Positions 1-8,456 of a stretch of DNA of 64,000 nucleotides are shown in pieces. The translations under genes were made by a program, and so were the position numbers. This DNA comes from Bradyrhizobium diazoefficiens USDA 110. Its GTDB lineage: Bacteria; Pseudomonadota; Alphaproteobacteria; Rhizobiales; Xanthobacteraceae. The notes under the pieces were generated by a model. The model did not search any database. It saw only the letters and a list, made by a program, of their open reading frames with translations, and was not told the origin of the DNA. How positions within the stretch are numbered: position 1 is the first letter of the stretch; each line of letters opens with the position of its first letter. Location: NCBI RefSeq assembly GCF_000011365.1, contig NC_004463.1:6000001-6064000 (forward strand), given 5' to 3'.

Positions 1-184
1 GTTCCATGATGATCTCGCTCTGCCGCTCGATCGGCGCGGAGGCGATCTCGCCGGTGTCAGGGTCGAATGGCGGCAGCCCGGCGACGAAGATCATGTTGCC
101 GGCGCGCGTCACCGGCGAGGTCGGCGCCTTCCAGCGGTCGAGAAACGACGAGATCGGTTCGACGCGGAGCGCTTCGCGTTTCAT
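1..184 (-). CDS. RidA (YjgF/UK114) family protein, 5' part only
   Basis: The reading frame starts at ATG 184-182 and runs off the left edge of the window, so only about 61 N-terminal residues are present. They include the stretch AGNMIFVAGLPPFDPDTGEI, which matches the conserved 'G.liyvSGq.p.dp.tGei' strand of RidA-family proteins, followed by a helix with the QSEIIME segment. Known members deaminate reactive enamine/imine intermediates or have related roles in amino-acid and aromatic catabolism. The catalytic arginine that would define a true RidA lies outside the window, so only family level is claimed. It is the downstream-most gene of the minus-strand catabolic block. Confidence 0.75.
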   Translation of the reverse strand, partial: MKREALRVEPISSFLDRWKAPTSPVTRAGNMIFVAGLPPFDPDTGEIASAPIERQSEIIME

Positions 185-279
185 GGCGGCCACCTTCGGT
201 TCGAGCGAGACTGGCGCCTTGCTACATTATATTGCAGCCGGCATGTTTCGCTTCTGATCGAAGTGTGGTCGTAGCGGGA

Positions 280-495
280 TCAGGCCCGCTGCGGCATCTC
301 CTCGGCCTCTTCCTTGGCGAGCAGCAGCAGCATCTCGATACCCATCTCGCCTTCCTGCGGCGAACGGATGAACTTTATTTCGTCGGCGCTTTGCCGCAGC
401 GCGGCAATGATAGCGACGGCCTGATTGGCGGTTGCCGCCTCGGTCGCCAGAACGGCCTTCTGGTTCTTGGACTGAAACCCGATCGTATAGGACAT
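280..495 (-). CDS. Small hypothetical protein (71 aa)
   Basis: The ATG at 495 is preceded by a strong GGGAGGGG ribosome-binding site about 6 nt upstream, which supports a real start. The product begins MSYTIGFQSKNQKAV and is mostly helical, with an Ala-rich centre and an acidic C-terminus (LLAKEEAEEMPQRA). No signal peptide or membrane segment is visible, so it is probably cytosolic. The phrase AAIIAALRQSADEIKFIRSPQEGEMG-like layout (short helix, strand, helix) recalls small response/adapter proteins of rhizobia, but I do not recognise a named family and assign no function. It stands alone between RidA and the BKACE gene. Confidence 0.65.
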   Translation of the reverse strand: MSYTIGFQSKNQKAVLATEAATANQAVAIIAALRQSADEIKFIRSPQEGEMGIEMLLLLAKEEAEEMPQRA

Positions 496-653
496 GCACT
501 TCCCCTCCCGGAACTCGCAGGGAGATCGAATCAGAGTCGCGCGCGGAGCGGAAGCCTGTGTAAGTACGGACCGGGTTTATCTGAGGATTGCGCGCAAGCC
601 TCACGCAAGGCCAGCAAGCGTCACGCTGCGGTCACTTTTTGGTTCGACGGCGC

Positions 654-1529
654 TCAGCCGAGCCCAAGCATCGCACGCGCCTCCGCCGCAGTTGCGACGC
701 TCGCACCCAGGCTCTTCAAAATGCCTGTGGCATGCGCGACCAGCTCGGCATTGGTCTTGGCCAGCACGCCCTTGGACATAAAGAGATTGTCTTCCATGCC
801 GACGCGGACGTGGCCGCCGAGCAGAAAGGCCTGCGCCACCATCGGGAATTCCGCGCGGCCGATGCCGAAGCCTGACCAGACCGCGCCCGGCGGCAGCAGG
901 CCGCGGGCGTAGAACATCGTCTCCGGCGTCGCCGAGAAGCCGTATTTGACCCCGAGCACGAGCGAGAACAGGCCCGGCCCCTTCAGCGTGCCGTCGGCGA
1001 ACATATCGCGCGCCAGATGGCAGTCGCCGGAATCGAACAGCTCGATCTCCGGCAGCACGCCGGCCGCCTTCATGCGCTCGGCCATGATACGGACGTTGCG
1101 CGGCGTGTTGATCACGACCTCGCCGCCGGAGTTCATGGTGTTGAGGTCGAGCGTGCAGATGTCGGGCTTGAGCAGCTCGACATGCTCGACGCGCTTTTCG
1201 GGAGGAAGCAGCGTGGTGCCTGCAGCGGCGATGCGGGGATCCTCGATTGAAGGCACAAAGCGTCCGCCCGGGCCGGTCGTGAGATTGATGACGAGGCTCT
1301 TGTTGCGGGCGCGGATTTTTTCCACCACCTCGCGATAGAGGTCGATCGCCATCGACGGCCGACCGGTCGCGGGATCGCGCACGTGGATATGGGCGATGGC
1401 GGCACCGGCGTCAGCTGCCTCCAGTGCAGATGTCGCGATCTGCTCGGGCGTGATCGGCAGATACGGCGACTGCTCGGGCTTGGTCAGGTTGCCGGTGATG
1501 GCGCAGGTGATGATGGTTTTGCCGGTCAT
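654..1529 (-). CDS. BKACE-family beta-keto acid cleavage enzyme (DUF849), copy 1
   Basis: This 291-residue protein is a TIM-barrel of the 3-keto-5-aminohexanoate cleavage enzyme (Kce/BKACE) family. These enzymes condense a beta-keto acid with acetyl-CoA, giving acetoacetate and a new acyl-CoA. Visible hallmarks are the N-terminal strand IITCAITGN, the metal-binding HIHVRD motif near residue 47 with its two histidines, the LVINLTTGPGG strand and PEIELFDSGD. Length is normal for the family. It starts 4 nt after the stop of the CaiB-type CoA-transferase gene and has little RBS of its own, so translation is probably coupled. That pairing suggests the product acyl-CoA, or its free acid, is handled by the transferase. 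The substrate cannot be read from the sequence. A second BKACE gene lies at 4287-5114. Confidence 0.88.
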   Translation of the reverse strand: MTGKTIITCAITGNLTKPEQSPYLPITPEQIATSALEAADAGAAIAHIHVRDPATGRPSMAIDLYREVVEKIRARNKSLVINLTTGPGGRFVPSIEDPRIAAAGTTLLPPEKRVEHVELLKPDICTLDLNTMNSGGEVVINTPRNVRIMAERMKAAGVLPEIELFDSGDCHLARDMFADGTLKGPGLFSLVLGVKYGFSATPETMFYARGLLPPGAVWSGFGIGRAEFPMVAQAFLLGGHVRVGMEDNLFMSKGVLAKTNAELVAHATGILKSLGASVATAAEARAMLGLG

Positions 1530-1533
1530 GAAA

Positions 1534-2763
1534 TCAGATAATGCCCTGCTGCTTCAGCGTCTCGATCTTTCCCGCATCATAGCCGAGCTTGCCGCCGAGC
1601 ACCTCCTTTGTGTGCTCGCCGAGCAGCGGCGGGGCGCGGTAGTTCTTGATCGGGGTCTCCGAGAAGGTCAGCGCGTTGCGGATCAGCGACAGCTCCGGCT
1701 CGAACTTGTGCTCGGTCTTCACCCGCATGCCGCGCGACTGGACGTGCGGATCGGAAAATACCTGCTCGAAATTGTTGATCGGACCTGACGGCACGCCGGC
1801 CTCCTCCAGCTTGTCGAGCCAGTAGGCCACCGGCTTCTTCAGGAACAGGCCGGCGAAGATCGCCATGATCTCCTTGCCGTGCACGACGCGGTCGTTGTTC
1901 TTGATGAAGCGCTTATCGTTGGCGAGCTCGGGCTCGCCGAGCACCGCACAGGTGCGCTGAAACTGACCGTCATTGCCGACCACCAGCATCAGCTCGCCGT
2001 CGGTGCAGCGGAACACGCCGGCCGGCATGCCGCCATTGCCCCATGTGCCGCGGCGCGGCGGCGTCTTGCCGTTGACGAGGTAGATCTGGAGCCAGTGGCT
2101 GAGCGAGGCAATCACGGTGTCGAGCAGGCAGACGTCGAGATGCTGTCCGACACCGCCATTGGCGTCGCGATGGTAGAGCGCCGAGAGAATGCCGATCGAG
2201 GAATTCATGCCGGTCATGTAATCGACGATCGACGGGCCGACCTTCATCGGGCCCTCGCCCGGCTCGCCGTCGATATGGCCGGTGACGCTCATCAGACCGC
2301 CCATTGCCTGCAGGATGGCGTCATAGCCGGCGCGCGGCGCGTACGGGCCGGTCTGGCCGAAGCCGGTCACCGAGCAATAGATGATGCCGGGGTTGATCGC
2401 CTTGATGGTCTCGTAGTCGAGGCCGTAGCGCTTGAGATCGCCGACCTTGTAGTTCTCCATGAAGACGTCGACGTCCTTGGCAAGCTCGCGAATGATCGCC
2501 TGGCCCTCAGGCTTGGCGATGTTGACCGTGACCGACTTCTTGTTGCGGTTGGCGCAGAGATAGAACGAGTTGTTGTTGTTCGCCTTGCCCTCGGGGTCGG
2601 TCAGATAAGGCGGGCCGAAGGCACGCGCGTCGTCGCCGGTGCCCGGCCGCTCGATCTTGATGACCTCCGCACCGAGATCGCCCAGCATCTGGGCCGACAG
2701 GGGCCCGGCGAGCACGCGGGTAAGGTCAAGGATCTTGATGCCTGAGAGCGGCAAGGCCGACAT
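1534..2763 (-). CDS. CaiB/BaiF-type (class III) CoA-transferase
   Basis: The start chosen is ATG 2763 (MSALPLSGIKIL), because GGAGGA lies about 9 nt upstream. The frame stays open to 2880, but that extension lacks family similarity. The 409-residue product has the class III CoA-transferase N-terminus DLTRVLAGPLSAQMLGDLGA followed by EVIKIERPGTGDDAR, and the central ENYKVGDLKRYGLDYE segment whose preceding acidic residues fit the catalytic Asp region of the family. These cytosolic enzymes move CoA between carboxylic acids. It is the upstream member of a two-gene unit with BKACE copy 1. The acyl donor and acceptor are unknown. Confidence 0.9.
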   Translation of the reverse strand: MSALPLSGIKILDLTRVLAGPLSAQMLGDLGAEVIKIERPGTGDDARAFGPPYLTDPEGKANNNNSFYLCANRNKKSVTVNIAKPEGQAIIRELAKDVDVFMENYKVGDLKRYGLDYETIKAINPGIIYCSVTGFGQTGPYAPRAGYDAILQAMGGLMSVTGHIDGEPGEGPMKVGPSIVDYMTGMNSSIGILSALYHRDANGGVGQHLDVCLLDTVIASLSHWLQIYLVNGKTPPRRGTWGNGGMPAGVFRCTDGELMLVVGNDGQFQRTCAVLGEPELANDKRFIKNNDRVVHGKEIMAIFAGLFLKKPVAYWLDKLEEAGVPSGPINNFEQVFSDPHVQSRGMRVKTEHKFEPELSLIRNALTFSETPIKNYRAPPLLGEHTKEVLGGKLGYDAGKIETLKQQGII

Positions 2764-2946
2764 GTCGGTTTCCTCCGGGGAACTGGTGTTGGCGCGGCGG
2801 CTCGAGTGCTGAGGTTCGGCCGTGACTGCGCTCCCTGCGGATACACCATTTTCGGGCCTTGAGCACTGCACTCCGGGCATACGGCCATCCCTGCGCCGGC
2901 GGCCGGATCGGCCATCGAGAGCGAATTCCGCGCCGTGAATATTGCC

Positions 2947-4152
2947 TCAGGTTACGGCAGCCGCAGCCACCTGCGGCCGGCGGCGGCCGAGCAGGACCAG
3001 GATCAGCACGGTCGCGCAGGAAAACACCAGCGTCAGGCCCAGCGCGCCGCGGCTGCCGAACTGGGTGAGCAGAGCTGCAAGGAGCGGCGGCGAGATCGCG
3101 GAGGCCAGATTGAGCGGCAGCGCGATCATCGACATTGCCTTGGCGAACTCGGCCTGGTCGTAGAAGACGAGCGGAATCGTCGCTCGCGCCACCGCCATGG
3201 CACCGCTGCCGGCACCATAGAGCAGGATGAAGACTGCGACCGCCCAGGTCGCCCCCTCGCTCAGCATCAGCAGCAGCATGGCGACGGGGAGCGCTGTGCC
3301 TGCGACAAGCCCGGTCGTGATTCCGTCCCACCGTCCCCCGCCGAGGAAGTCCAGCCCGCGGGCGCTGACCTGGATCACGCCGAGCATCGAGCCGAACGCA
3401 ATGGCCTGGGCCGGCGCCAGCCCTTCCGCCCGCAGCAGCTCGATGAGCACGGCACCGAGACCAAAATTCACGAAGGCGTTCAGCGTGATCGCGATGACGA
3501 CGAGATTGAAGGTGCTTCGCGGAATCGCGGGCGCATCGGAAGGTTTTGCAGCCGAGCCGCCTTCGTCCTTCATGATATTCCGGCGCGGCGCGCCAAAGGC
3601 ATAGAGCGGAAGCGAGACCAGGATCAGCATGGCGGCGTAGACGAGGCAGGTGCCCCGCCAGCCGAAATGGCCGCTGAGAAACGAGGTGGTCGGCCAGAAG
3701 ATGCTGCTTGAGAGGCCCGTCACCAGCATGAGCGCGCCGATGGCGTTCTTGGCCTGGCGCCCGGCGACCTCGTTGAGCATGATATAGGCACCGGTCGACA
3801 GCGTGGCGCTGCCGCCCATGCCGAGAATGACCCAGGCCACGAAATAGAGCAGCGGCTCGCGCGCGAAATACAGAACGACGTAGCCCGGCACGGCAACGAC
3901 GGTGCCCACCATCATCACCTTGCGTGCACCGTGCCGCGCAAACGCCTTGGCGAGCCAGGGCGCGCACAGCCCCATGGTGACATAGAGCGTGGAGGTGCCC
4001 GCAAACACCATCGGCAGGCTCATGCCGAGATCGGCCGCAAGGTCGCGGCCGACGATCGGCGGAAGACCGATCGTTCCCCATCCGATGAGCTGGGTGATTG
4101 CAAGCACCAGCAGGACCCCGATGAGCCTGCTGTCAGTCTTCAAGAACCGCAT
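2947..4152 (-). CDS. MFS transporter (12-TM permease)
   Basis: This is a 401-residue very hydrophobic protein with about twelve predicted membrane spans, beginning with RLIGVLLVLAITQLIGWG and including MGLCAPWLAKAFARHGARKV, which resembles the cytoplasmic loop 2 motif of the major facilitator superfamily. The ATG at 4152 places the first span about 10 residues in. A GTG at 4197 gives 15 more residues and cannot be excluded, and neither start has a strong RBS. It sits in the same orientation between CoA-transferase and BKACE copy 2, so it plausibly imports or exports the acid processed by these enzymes. Substrate is not deducible. Confidence 0.85.
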   Translation of the reverse strand: MRFLKTDSRLIGVLLVLAITQLIGWGTIGLPPIVGRDLAADLGMSLPMVFAGTSTLYVTMGLCAPWLAKAFARHGARKVMMVGTVVAVPGYVVLYFAREPLLYFVAWVILGMGGSATLSTGAYIMLNEVAGRQAKNAIGALMLVTGLSSSIFWPTTSFLSGHFGWRGTCLVYAAMLILVSLPLYAFGAPRRNIMKDEGGSAAKPSDAPAIPRSTFNLVVIAITLNAFVNFGLGAVLIELLRAEGLAPAQAIAFGSMLGVIQVSARGLDFLGGGRWDGITTGLVAGTALPVAMLLLMLSEGATWAVAVFILLYGAGSGAMAVARATIPLVFYDQAEFAKAMSMIALPLNLASAISPPLLAALLTQFGSRGALGLTLVFSCATVLILVLLGRRRPQVAAAAVT

Positions 4153-4286
4153 TCCAAACGTCGCCTGCCCGGCAGGCGCAGATCGCGCCTGTGGCACTCG
4201 TCTTACCCGGAGACTCAGCGCACGGGAACGCCGGCCGCCGAATGGCAGAAGGCAGCCGGGAGCATGTCAGGCGGAGGCGGTAGCCC

Positions 4287-5114
4287 CTACCGCGCGATCC
4301 CGAGCACGGATCGCGCCTCGACTGCGGTGGCGACGCGCCGGCCGTGGCGCGCGACAGCCTCGCCCGCGATGGTCACGAGCTCTGCGTTGCTGGCGGCGAG
4401 GCGCGTCTTGTCGACCCTGATATTGTCCTCGAGCCCGGTGCGAACCGCGTCGGCGCCGCGCGCGAGCGCCCAGCCCATGACCTCGGCTTGGTGGCGCCCG
4501 ATCCCGGCCGCGGTCCACGTCGCTTTCGGGATCAGCCGCCTGAGCTCTCCCAGGAGGATATCGAGGACATGCTCGTCCGCCGGCATCGCGTTCTTGACGC
4601 CCATGACGAACTGCACGTGCGGACGAGGGTCGATCAGCCCCGCCTCGATCAGGCGGCGGGCGCCATGCAGATGCGATAAATCGAAGATCTCGATCTCCGG
4701 CCGGATGCCACCTTCCTTCATGCCGGTGGCGAGGGTCTCGACCAGGGCAGCGCTGTTCTCGTAGACAATCGTCGGAAAGTTCACCGATCCCGTGGACAGC
4801 GAGGCCATGTCCGGCCTCAGATAGAGCGACGATCCCCGCGCCGAGGGATCGCGGCCCCGCCCGCCGGTCGAGAACTGAACGATCATCCATGGGCAGTGCT
4901 TCCTGATGCCTTCCTGCACCAGGGCAAAACGCTCCGGGTCGGAGGACGGCGTCTCGTCATCGTTGCGAACATGGATATGGGCAAGCGTGGCGCCGGCCTC
5001 GAAGGCTTGTTGCGTCGACTCGATCTGCTCGGACGGCGAGATCGGCACCGCGGGATTGTCCTTCTTGCGCGGAACGGAGCCGGTGATAGCGACGGCAACG
5101 ACAACGGGGTTCAT
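4287..5114 (-). CDS. BKACE-family beta-keto acid cleavage enzyme (DUF849), copy 2
   Basis: This 275-residue paralogue of the 654-1529 gene shows the same barrel landmarks: VAVAITGSVPRKKDN at the N-terminus, the metal-binding HIHVRN motif, WMIVQFSTGGRGRDPS, PEIEIFDLSH and the C-terminal GLEDNI segment. The substrate loop after HIHVRN (DDETPSSDPE) differs from copy 1 (DPATGRPSMA), and the region after the STGG strand also differs, so the two probably act on different beta-keto acids. It lies between two MFS genes in the same orientation. The start ATG 5114 is the first in frame with conserved sequence immediately downstream. Confidence 0.87.
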   Translation of the reverse strand: MNPVVVAVAITGSVPRKKDNPAVPISPSEQIESTQQAFEAGATLAHIHVRNDDETPSSDPERFALVQEGIRKHCPWMIVQFSTGGRGRDPSARGSSLYLRPDMASLSTGSVNFPTIVYENSAALVETLATGMKEGGIRPEIEIFDLSHLHGARRLIEAGLIDPRPHVQFVMGVKNAMPADEHVLDILLGELRRLIPKATWTAAGIGRHQAEVMGWALARGADAVRTGLEDNIRVDKTRLAASNAELVTIAGEAVARHGRRVATAVEARSVLGIAR

Positions 5115-5243
5115 CCTGCAACCTCATGATGATCGCGCTCACGCGCACATATTCTGGATCGGCAGCCACGCAGTGCTGCGAAACCTGCCGCTGCGACAAT
5201 CATCGATCGCAGCGGCAATCGCCTCATACCATAACCGTACCCG

Positions 5244-6641
5244 TCAGGTCGGAACTGCGGCAGCCCCGCTCGCCGCTCCCGCACGCTGCCGCTCATAGTC
5301 TGCGCGCGCCATCGGAACGGCTTCAGGATTACCGAGATCCTCGATGTTGATCCGGTAGGTCTCCCGGGCCGTGACGGCCGCCAGCGCGGCGATGATCGTG
5401 ATGCCGAAGGCGATCGCCCCCACCGTCAACGGAATGTTGGCCGAGCCGGGAGGCGCCACGGTCGCAAACAAAGCGGGAAGCAACGCGGTGATGGTCGTGC
5501 CGATGTTCTGCGAGATCGCCATTGCCGACACACGGGTGCGCGTCGGAAAGAGCTCCGGGTAGAAACTCGGGAAGATCGCGTTGTAGCCCTGGTAGACGAC
5601 GCCCCACATCAGGAGGGACAGCAGGATCGCCAGCGGCACATTCCGGATGCTGATGGCATAGAGATAGCCGAAGGCGAGCAAGCCGGAGAGCAGCGCGCCC
5701 ACGATGATCGGAGGCTTGCGGCCGACCTTGTCGGAGAGATGGCCGACGAAGGGAATGACGAACACGGCCAGCATGTTTCCGAGCACTGGGATCCAGAGAT
5801 AGACGTCCTTGGCAAAGCCGATGCCATAGGCGGGCTGGACCGCGTAGGCCGCACCGAAGATGGTCGCAACGACGGGGATGACGTTCATCAGAGCCATGCA
5901 GATGACCCTGAGCATGTCGCGCCAGCTCAGCTTGATGGCCTGGACAATGGGCGCCCGCGGCGTTTCTCCCAGCTCGCCCTCGCGGGCAAAGGCGGGGGTT
6001 TCGTCGACTTCGCGGCGAATGATGTAGCCTGCGACGATGACGAAGAAGCTGAGCAGGAAGGGAATCCGCCAGCCCCAGCTATTGAAGGCGTCGGTCGGCA
6101 TATAGGCCGCCAGCGGCAGGAAGACCGCGGCCGCGAGAATTTGTCCGGCCTGCACGCCCTGAAGGGCGAAGCTTGCATAGAAGCCGCGCCGGCCGAACGG
6201 CGCATGCTCCAGAATCATCGAGCTTGCGCCGGAGATCTCACCGGCCACGGCAAATCCCTGCACGAGGCGAAGGATGACGAGCAGGATCGGCGCCAGGATG
6301 CCGACTTGCTGATAGGTCGGCAGGATACCCACCGCCATCGTCGAGATGCCCATCAGGAACATGCAGACGATGAGAACAGTCTTGCGGCCATGGGTGTCGC
6401 CCCAATGTCCGAGGACGAAGGCGCCGATCGGCCGGGCCACGTATCCAACACCATAGGTCGCCAGCGATGCGACGATGGCGACGGTGGGATTGTCCGACGG
6501 AAAGAAGATCTGCGGGAAGATCAGCGACGCAGCGGTCGCGTAGATGAAGAAGTCATAATATTCGAGAGCCGACCCGATCCAGCCGCTGGCAGCAGCCTTC
6601 CTCGACTGACTCATGTGGTGCATCGCGCGAGTCGTGACCAT
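5244..6641 (-). CDS. MFS transporter of the metabolite:H+ symporter (MHS) type
   Basis: The 465-residue protein begins with the MHS-like segment SGWIGSALEYYDFFIYATAA, followed by GYVARPIGAFVLGHWGDTHG-type loop 2 residues with the RKTVL arginine/lysine pair. This layout is typical of ShiA/KgtP/ProP-like proton-coupled uptake of organic acids and osmolytes. About twelve spans are visible and the C-terminus is Ala-rich. A clear GGAGG lies 8 nt before ATG 6641. An internal ATG (MSQSRKAA) nine residues later is an alternative. It is the promoter-proximal gene of the minus-strand catabolic block, with the 6642-7146 spacer upstream, so it is a good candidate for the inducible uptake step of that pathway. 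Confidence 0.88.
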   Translation of the reverse strand: MVTTRAMHHMSQSRKAAASGWIGSALEYYDFFIYATAASLIFPQIFFPSDNPTVAIVASLATYGVGYVARPIGAFVLGHWGDTHGRKTVLIVCMFLMGISTMAVGILPTYQQVGILAPILLVILRLVQGFAVAGEISGASSMILEHAPFGRRGFYASFALQGVQAGQILAAAVFLPLAAYMPTDAFNSWGWRIPFLLSFFVIVAGYIIRREVDETPAFAREGELGETPRAPIVQAIKLSWRDMLRVICMALMNVIPVVATIFGAAYAVQPAYGIGFAKDVYLWIPVLGNMLAVFVIPFVGHLSDKVGRKPPIIVGALLSGLLAFGYLYAISIRNVPLAILLSLLMWGVVYQGYNAIFPSFYPELFPTRTRVSAMAISQNIGTTITALLPALFATVAPPGSANIPLTVGAIAFGITIIAALAAVTARETYRINIEDLGNPEAVPMARADYERQRAGAASGAAAVPT

Positions 6642-7146
6642 TTCAAAATTCCTCCCTGGTTTTCTGGCGTCCCGTTGGCGGGCTTCGTTGAAAATTGGGC
6701 AGCAATCTCCGGGCGTTCTGCGAAGCTTCGCGAGCGCTGGTCACTGCCGATGGGTGTCTGATTGATCGCGACAATAGGCTTTCGCTGGGCTAACACAATT
6801 ACCCAGTTATGCGATAAACCTAACATGATGTTATTTGCGTCGGAGCGCGAACGTCGGGCAGCGGGCTCGCGGACCGCGGCTCGGCATGCCGCCGCGGGAG
6901 AGCATCGTCACCGGCTCGCTTGCGATCGCCAGCAGCTTTGGTCAGCCCTCCCCGCCAACTCGCCCCCCGCTGAACAATTGCGCATCCGCTCGCTGATGTC
7001 GGAAAACGGCGTCATCTTCAGCGGCGGCGTCGAAGCCGACCGCCTCTATTCCAATGCGGGTGCCGAGGTCACGATCGGAATTGCCGCGCGGCGCGGGCGA
7101 TTGATCGTTTGATGCGGCGCGCAAGAGGCCCACCACACTGACGATG
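6642..7146. other. Spacer upstream of the catabolic block; no convincing gene
   Basis: Roughly 500 nt separate the MHS transporter start from the small gene at 7147-7350. The part near 6770-6850 is AT-richer and holds the palindrome listed separately, so it likely carries the promoter for the minus-strand transporter. A plus-strand frame at 6762-7112 has a coding-looking C-terminal end but no good start or RBS. It is discussed under rejected items as a possible decayed fragment. Confidence 0.5.
6821..6833. promoter_or_regulatory. Candidate operator palindrome TAACATGATGTTA
   Basis: A 13-bp perfect inverted repeat (TAACAT-G-ATGTTA) lies about 180 nt upstream of the MHS transporter start. A second, looser inverted pair, CTGGG...CCCAG, lies just beside it at about 6785-6815. 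This is the right size for a dimeric GntR- or MarR-like regulator site, but no matching regulator gene is adjacent, so the assignment is inference. Confidence 0.3.
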
Positions 7147-7350
7147 CTAGCTCCCGAGGTCAGCCTCGCCGTCTTCGCGGCCGGGCGCACTGACATGGAC
7201 CTCGTGCCCCTGCCGGAGTGCCAGCGAGGCGGCGGCCACGGCCGCTTCGAACGCCGATTCCTTGGTCGCATATTTGCCGTTGACGTTGCCGTCGTGCAGC
7301 ACACCCCATTGGTCCCGGACCGGCACGATGGCGTATTGAGCAAGGCCCAT
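7147..7350 (-). CDS. Small hypothetical protein, DUF2188-like (67 aa)
   Basis: The product reads MGLAQYAIVPVRDQWGVLHDG, then GKYATKESAFEAAVAAASLALRQGHEVHV. A strand carrying W-x-V followed by 'G..y.TKE.AfeaA...A....GhEV.V' is the layout of the small DUF2188-like alpha/beta fold, in which a query-strand hairpin precedes one helix and a closing strand. No signal peptide is present, so it is probably cytosolic. It stands alone between the 6642-7146 spacer and fcl. Function is unknown. The amino-acid pattern, with alternating hydrophobics and a long Ala helix, supports a real gene rather than a shadow frame. Confidence 0.6.
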   Translation of the reverse strand: MGLAQYAIVPVRDQWGVLHDGNVNGKYATKESAFEAAVAAASLALRQGHEVHVSAPGREDGEADLGS

Positions 7351-7502
7351 TGTCCAAATCCTGTCGCTGCCCGGGTTGCGGCCGCGCGCGAGTTAGCCGT
7401 CACCCCCTCCGACCAGCCAACTCGTGCTTGCGGTGAAGGTTCCCATGGGGATTTGTTCTGATCTCCCCCTGCATCGAACAACGCGGGCGAGCAGTCGCTG
7501 GA

Positions 7503-8456
7503 TTATTGCGCAGCTAGCTGCGCGGCTTGATACGCCGCATAGGCGCGCTTCAGGCCGTCCTCGAGCGAGGTGGTCGCGCGCCAGCCGAGTCCTGCAAGGC
7601 GGCTGACGTCGAGCAGCTTGCGCGGCGTACCGTCGGGCCGCGAGGTGTCGAAAGAGATCTCGCCGCTGTAACCAACGACCTCGGCAACGACGCGCGCGAA
7701 TTCGGCGATGGTGATGTCCTCGCCGGTGCCGATGTTGATCAGCCCGGCACCGGAATACGTCTTCATCAGGTGCACGCAGGCATCCGCCATGTCGTCGACA
7801 TAGAGGAACTCGCGCCGCGGCGTGCCGGTGCCCCACACGACGACGCCCTTGGCGCCCGAAACCTTCGCCTCGTGGAAGCGGCGGATCAGCGCGGCGACGA
7901 CGTGGCTCATCTCAGGGTGATAATTGTCGCCGGGGCCGTAGAGGTTGGTCGGCATCACGCTGATGAAGTCGCATCCATATTGGCTGCGGTAGGCCTCGGC
8001 AATCTTGATGCCGGCGATTTTTGCAATTGCATAGGGCTCGTTGGTCGGCTCCAGCGGGCCGGTCAGCACGGACTCTTCGCGCAAGGGCTGCGGGGCCAAT
8101 TTGGGATAGATGCAGGAGGAGCCGAGGAACATCAGCTTCTCGGCGCCGTTCCGATGCGCGGCGTGGATCACGTTGGCCGCGATTGCGATGTTGTCGTAGA
8201 TGAACTCGGCGCGCAGCGTGTTGTTGGCGACGATGCCGCCGACTTTCGCCGCCGCGAGGAACACGACCTGCGGCCGCACCTTTGCGAACCAGTCGAACAC
8301 GGCGGCCTGGTTGCAGAGATCGACCTCGCGACGGTCCGCGGTGACGAGCTTGACATCCTCTCCTGCGAGCCGGCGCACCAGCGCGCTGCCGACCATGCCG
8401 CGATGGCCGGCGACGTAGACGCTTCTGCCCTTCAGCTCAAACGGAGCGTTTGTCAT
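7503..8456 (-). CDS. fcl: GDP-L-fucose synthase
   Basis: The 317-residue protein is a short-chain dehydrogenase/epimerase that converts GDP-4-keto-6-deoxy-D-mannose to GDP-L-fucose with NADPH. The N-terminal nucleotide-binding motif is [16 protein letters not shown]. The family-typical [19 protein letters not shown] segment carries the catalytic Ser/Cys region, and the [13 protein letters not shown] stretch holds the Tyr-x-x-x-Lys pair. [19 protein letters not shown] and [17 protein letters not shown] are also diagnostic. It overlaps the 3' end of gmd by 20 nt, so the two are translated together, with gmd first. The fucose nucleotide would feed surface polysaccharide or glycan synthesis. Confidence 0.95.
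   Translation of the reverse strand: MTNAPFELKGRSVYVAGHRGMVGSALVRRLAGEDVKLVTADRREVDLCNQAAVFDWFAKVRPQVVFLAAAKVGGIVANNTLRAEFIYDNIAIAANVIHAAHRNGAEKLMFLGSSCIYPKLAPQPLREESVLTGPLEPTNEPYAIAKIAGIKIAEAYRSQYGCDFISVMPTNLYGPGDNYHPEMSHVVAALIRRFHEAKVSGAKGVVVWGTGTPRREFLYVDDMADACVHLMKTYSGAGLINIGTGEDITIAEFARVVAEVVGYSGEISFDTSRPDGTPRKLLDVSRLAGLGWRATTSLEDGLKRAYAAYQAAQLAAQ

Noticed and set aside
67..912. Long plus-strand frame opposite RidA and BKACE genes
   Set aside because: Shadow of the minus-strand genes; Arg/Ser-rich translation without motifs or RBS.
6762..7112. Plus-strand frame whose end (MSENGVIFSGGVEADRLYSN) looks coding and faintly recalls an ATP-NAD-kinase-type C-terminus
   Set aside because: The first two thirds look non-coding, there is no RBS, and the resemblance is from memory. 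It could be a decayed gene fragment; a protein search of residues 75-116 would decide.
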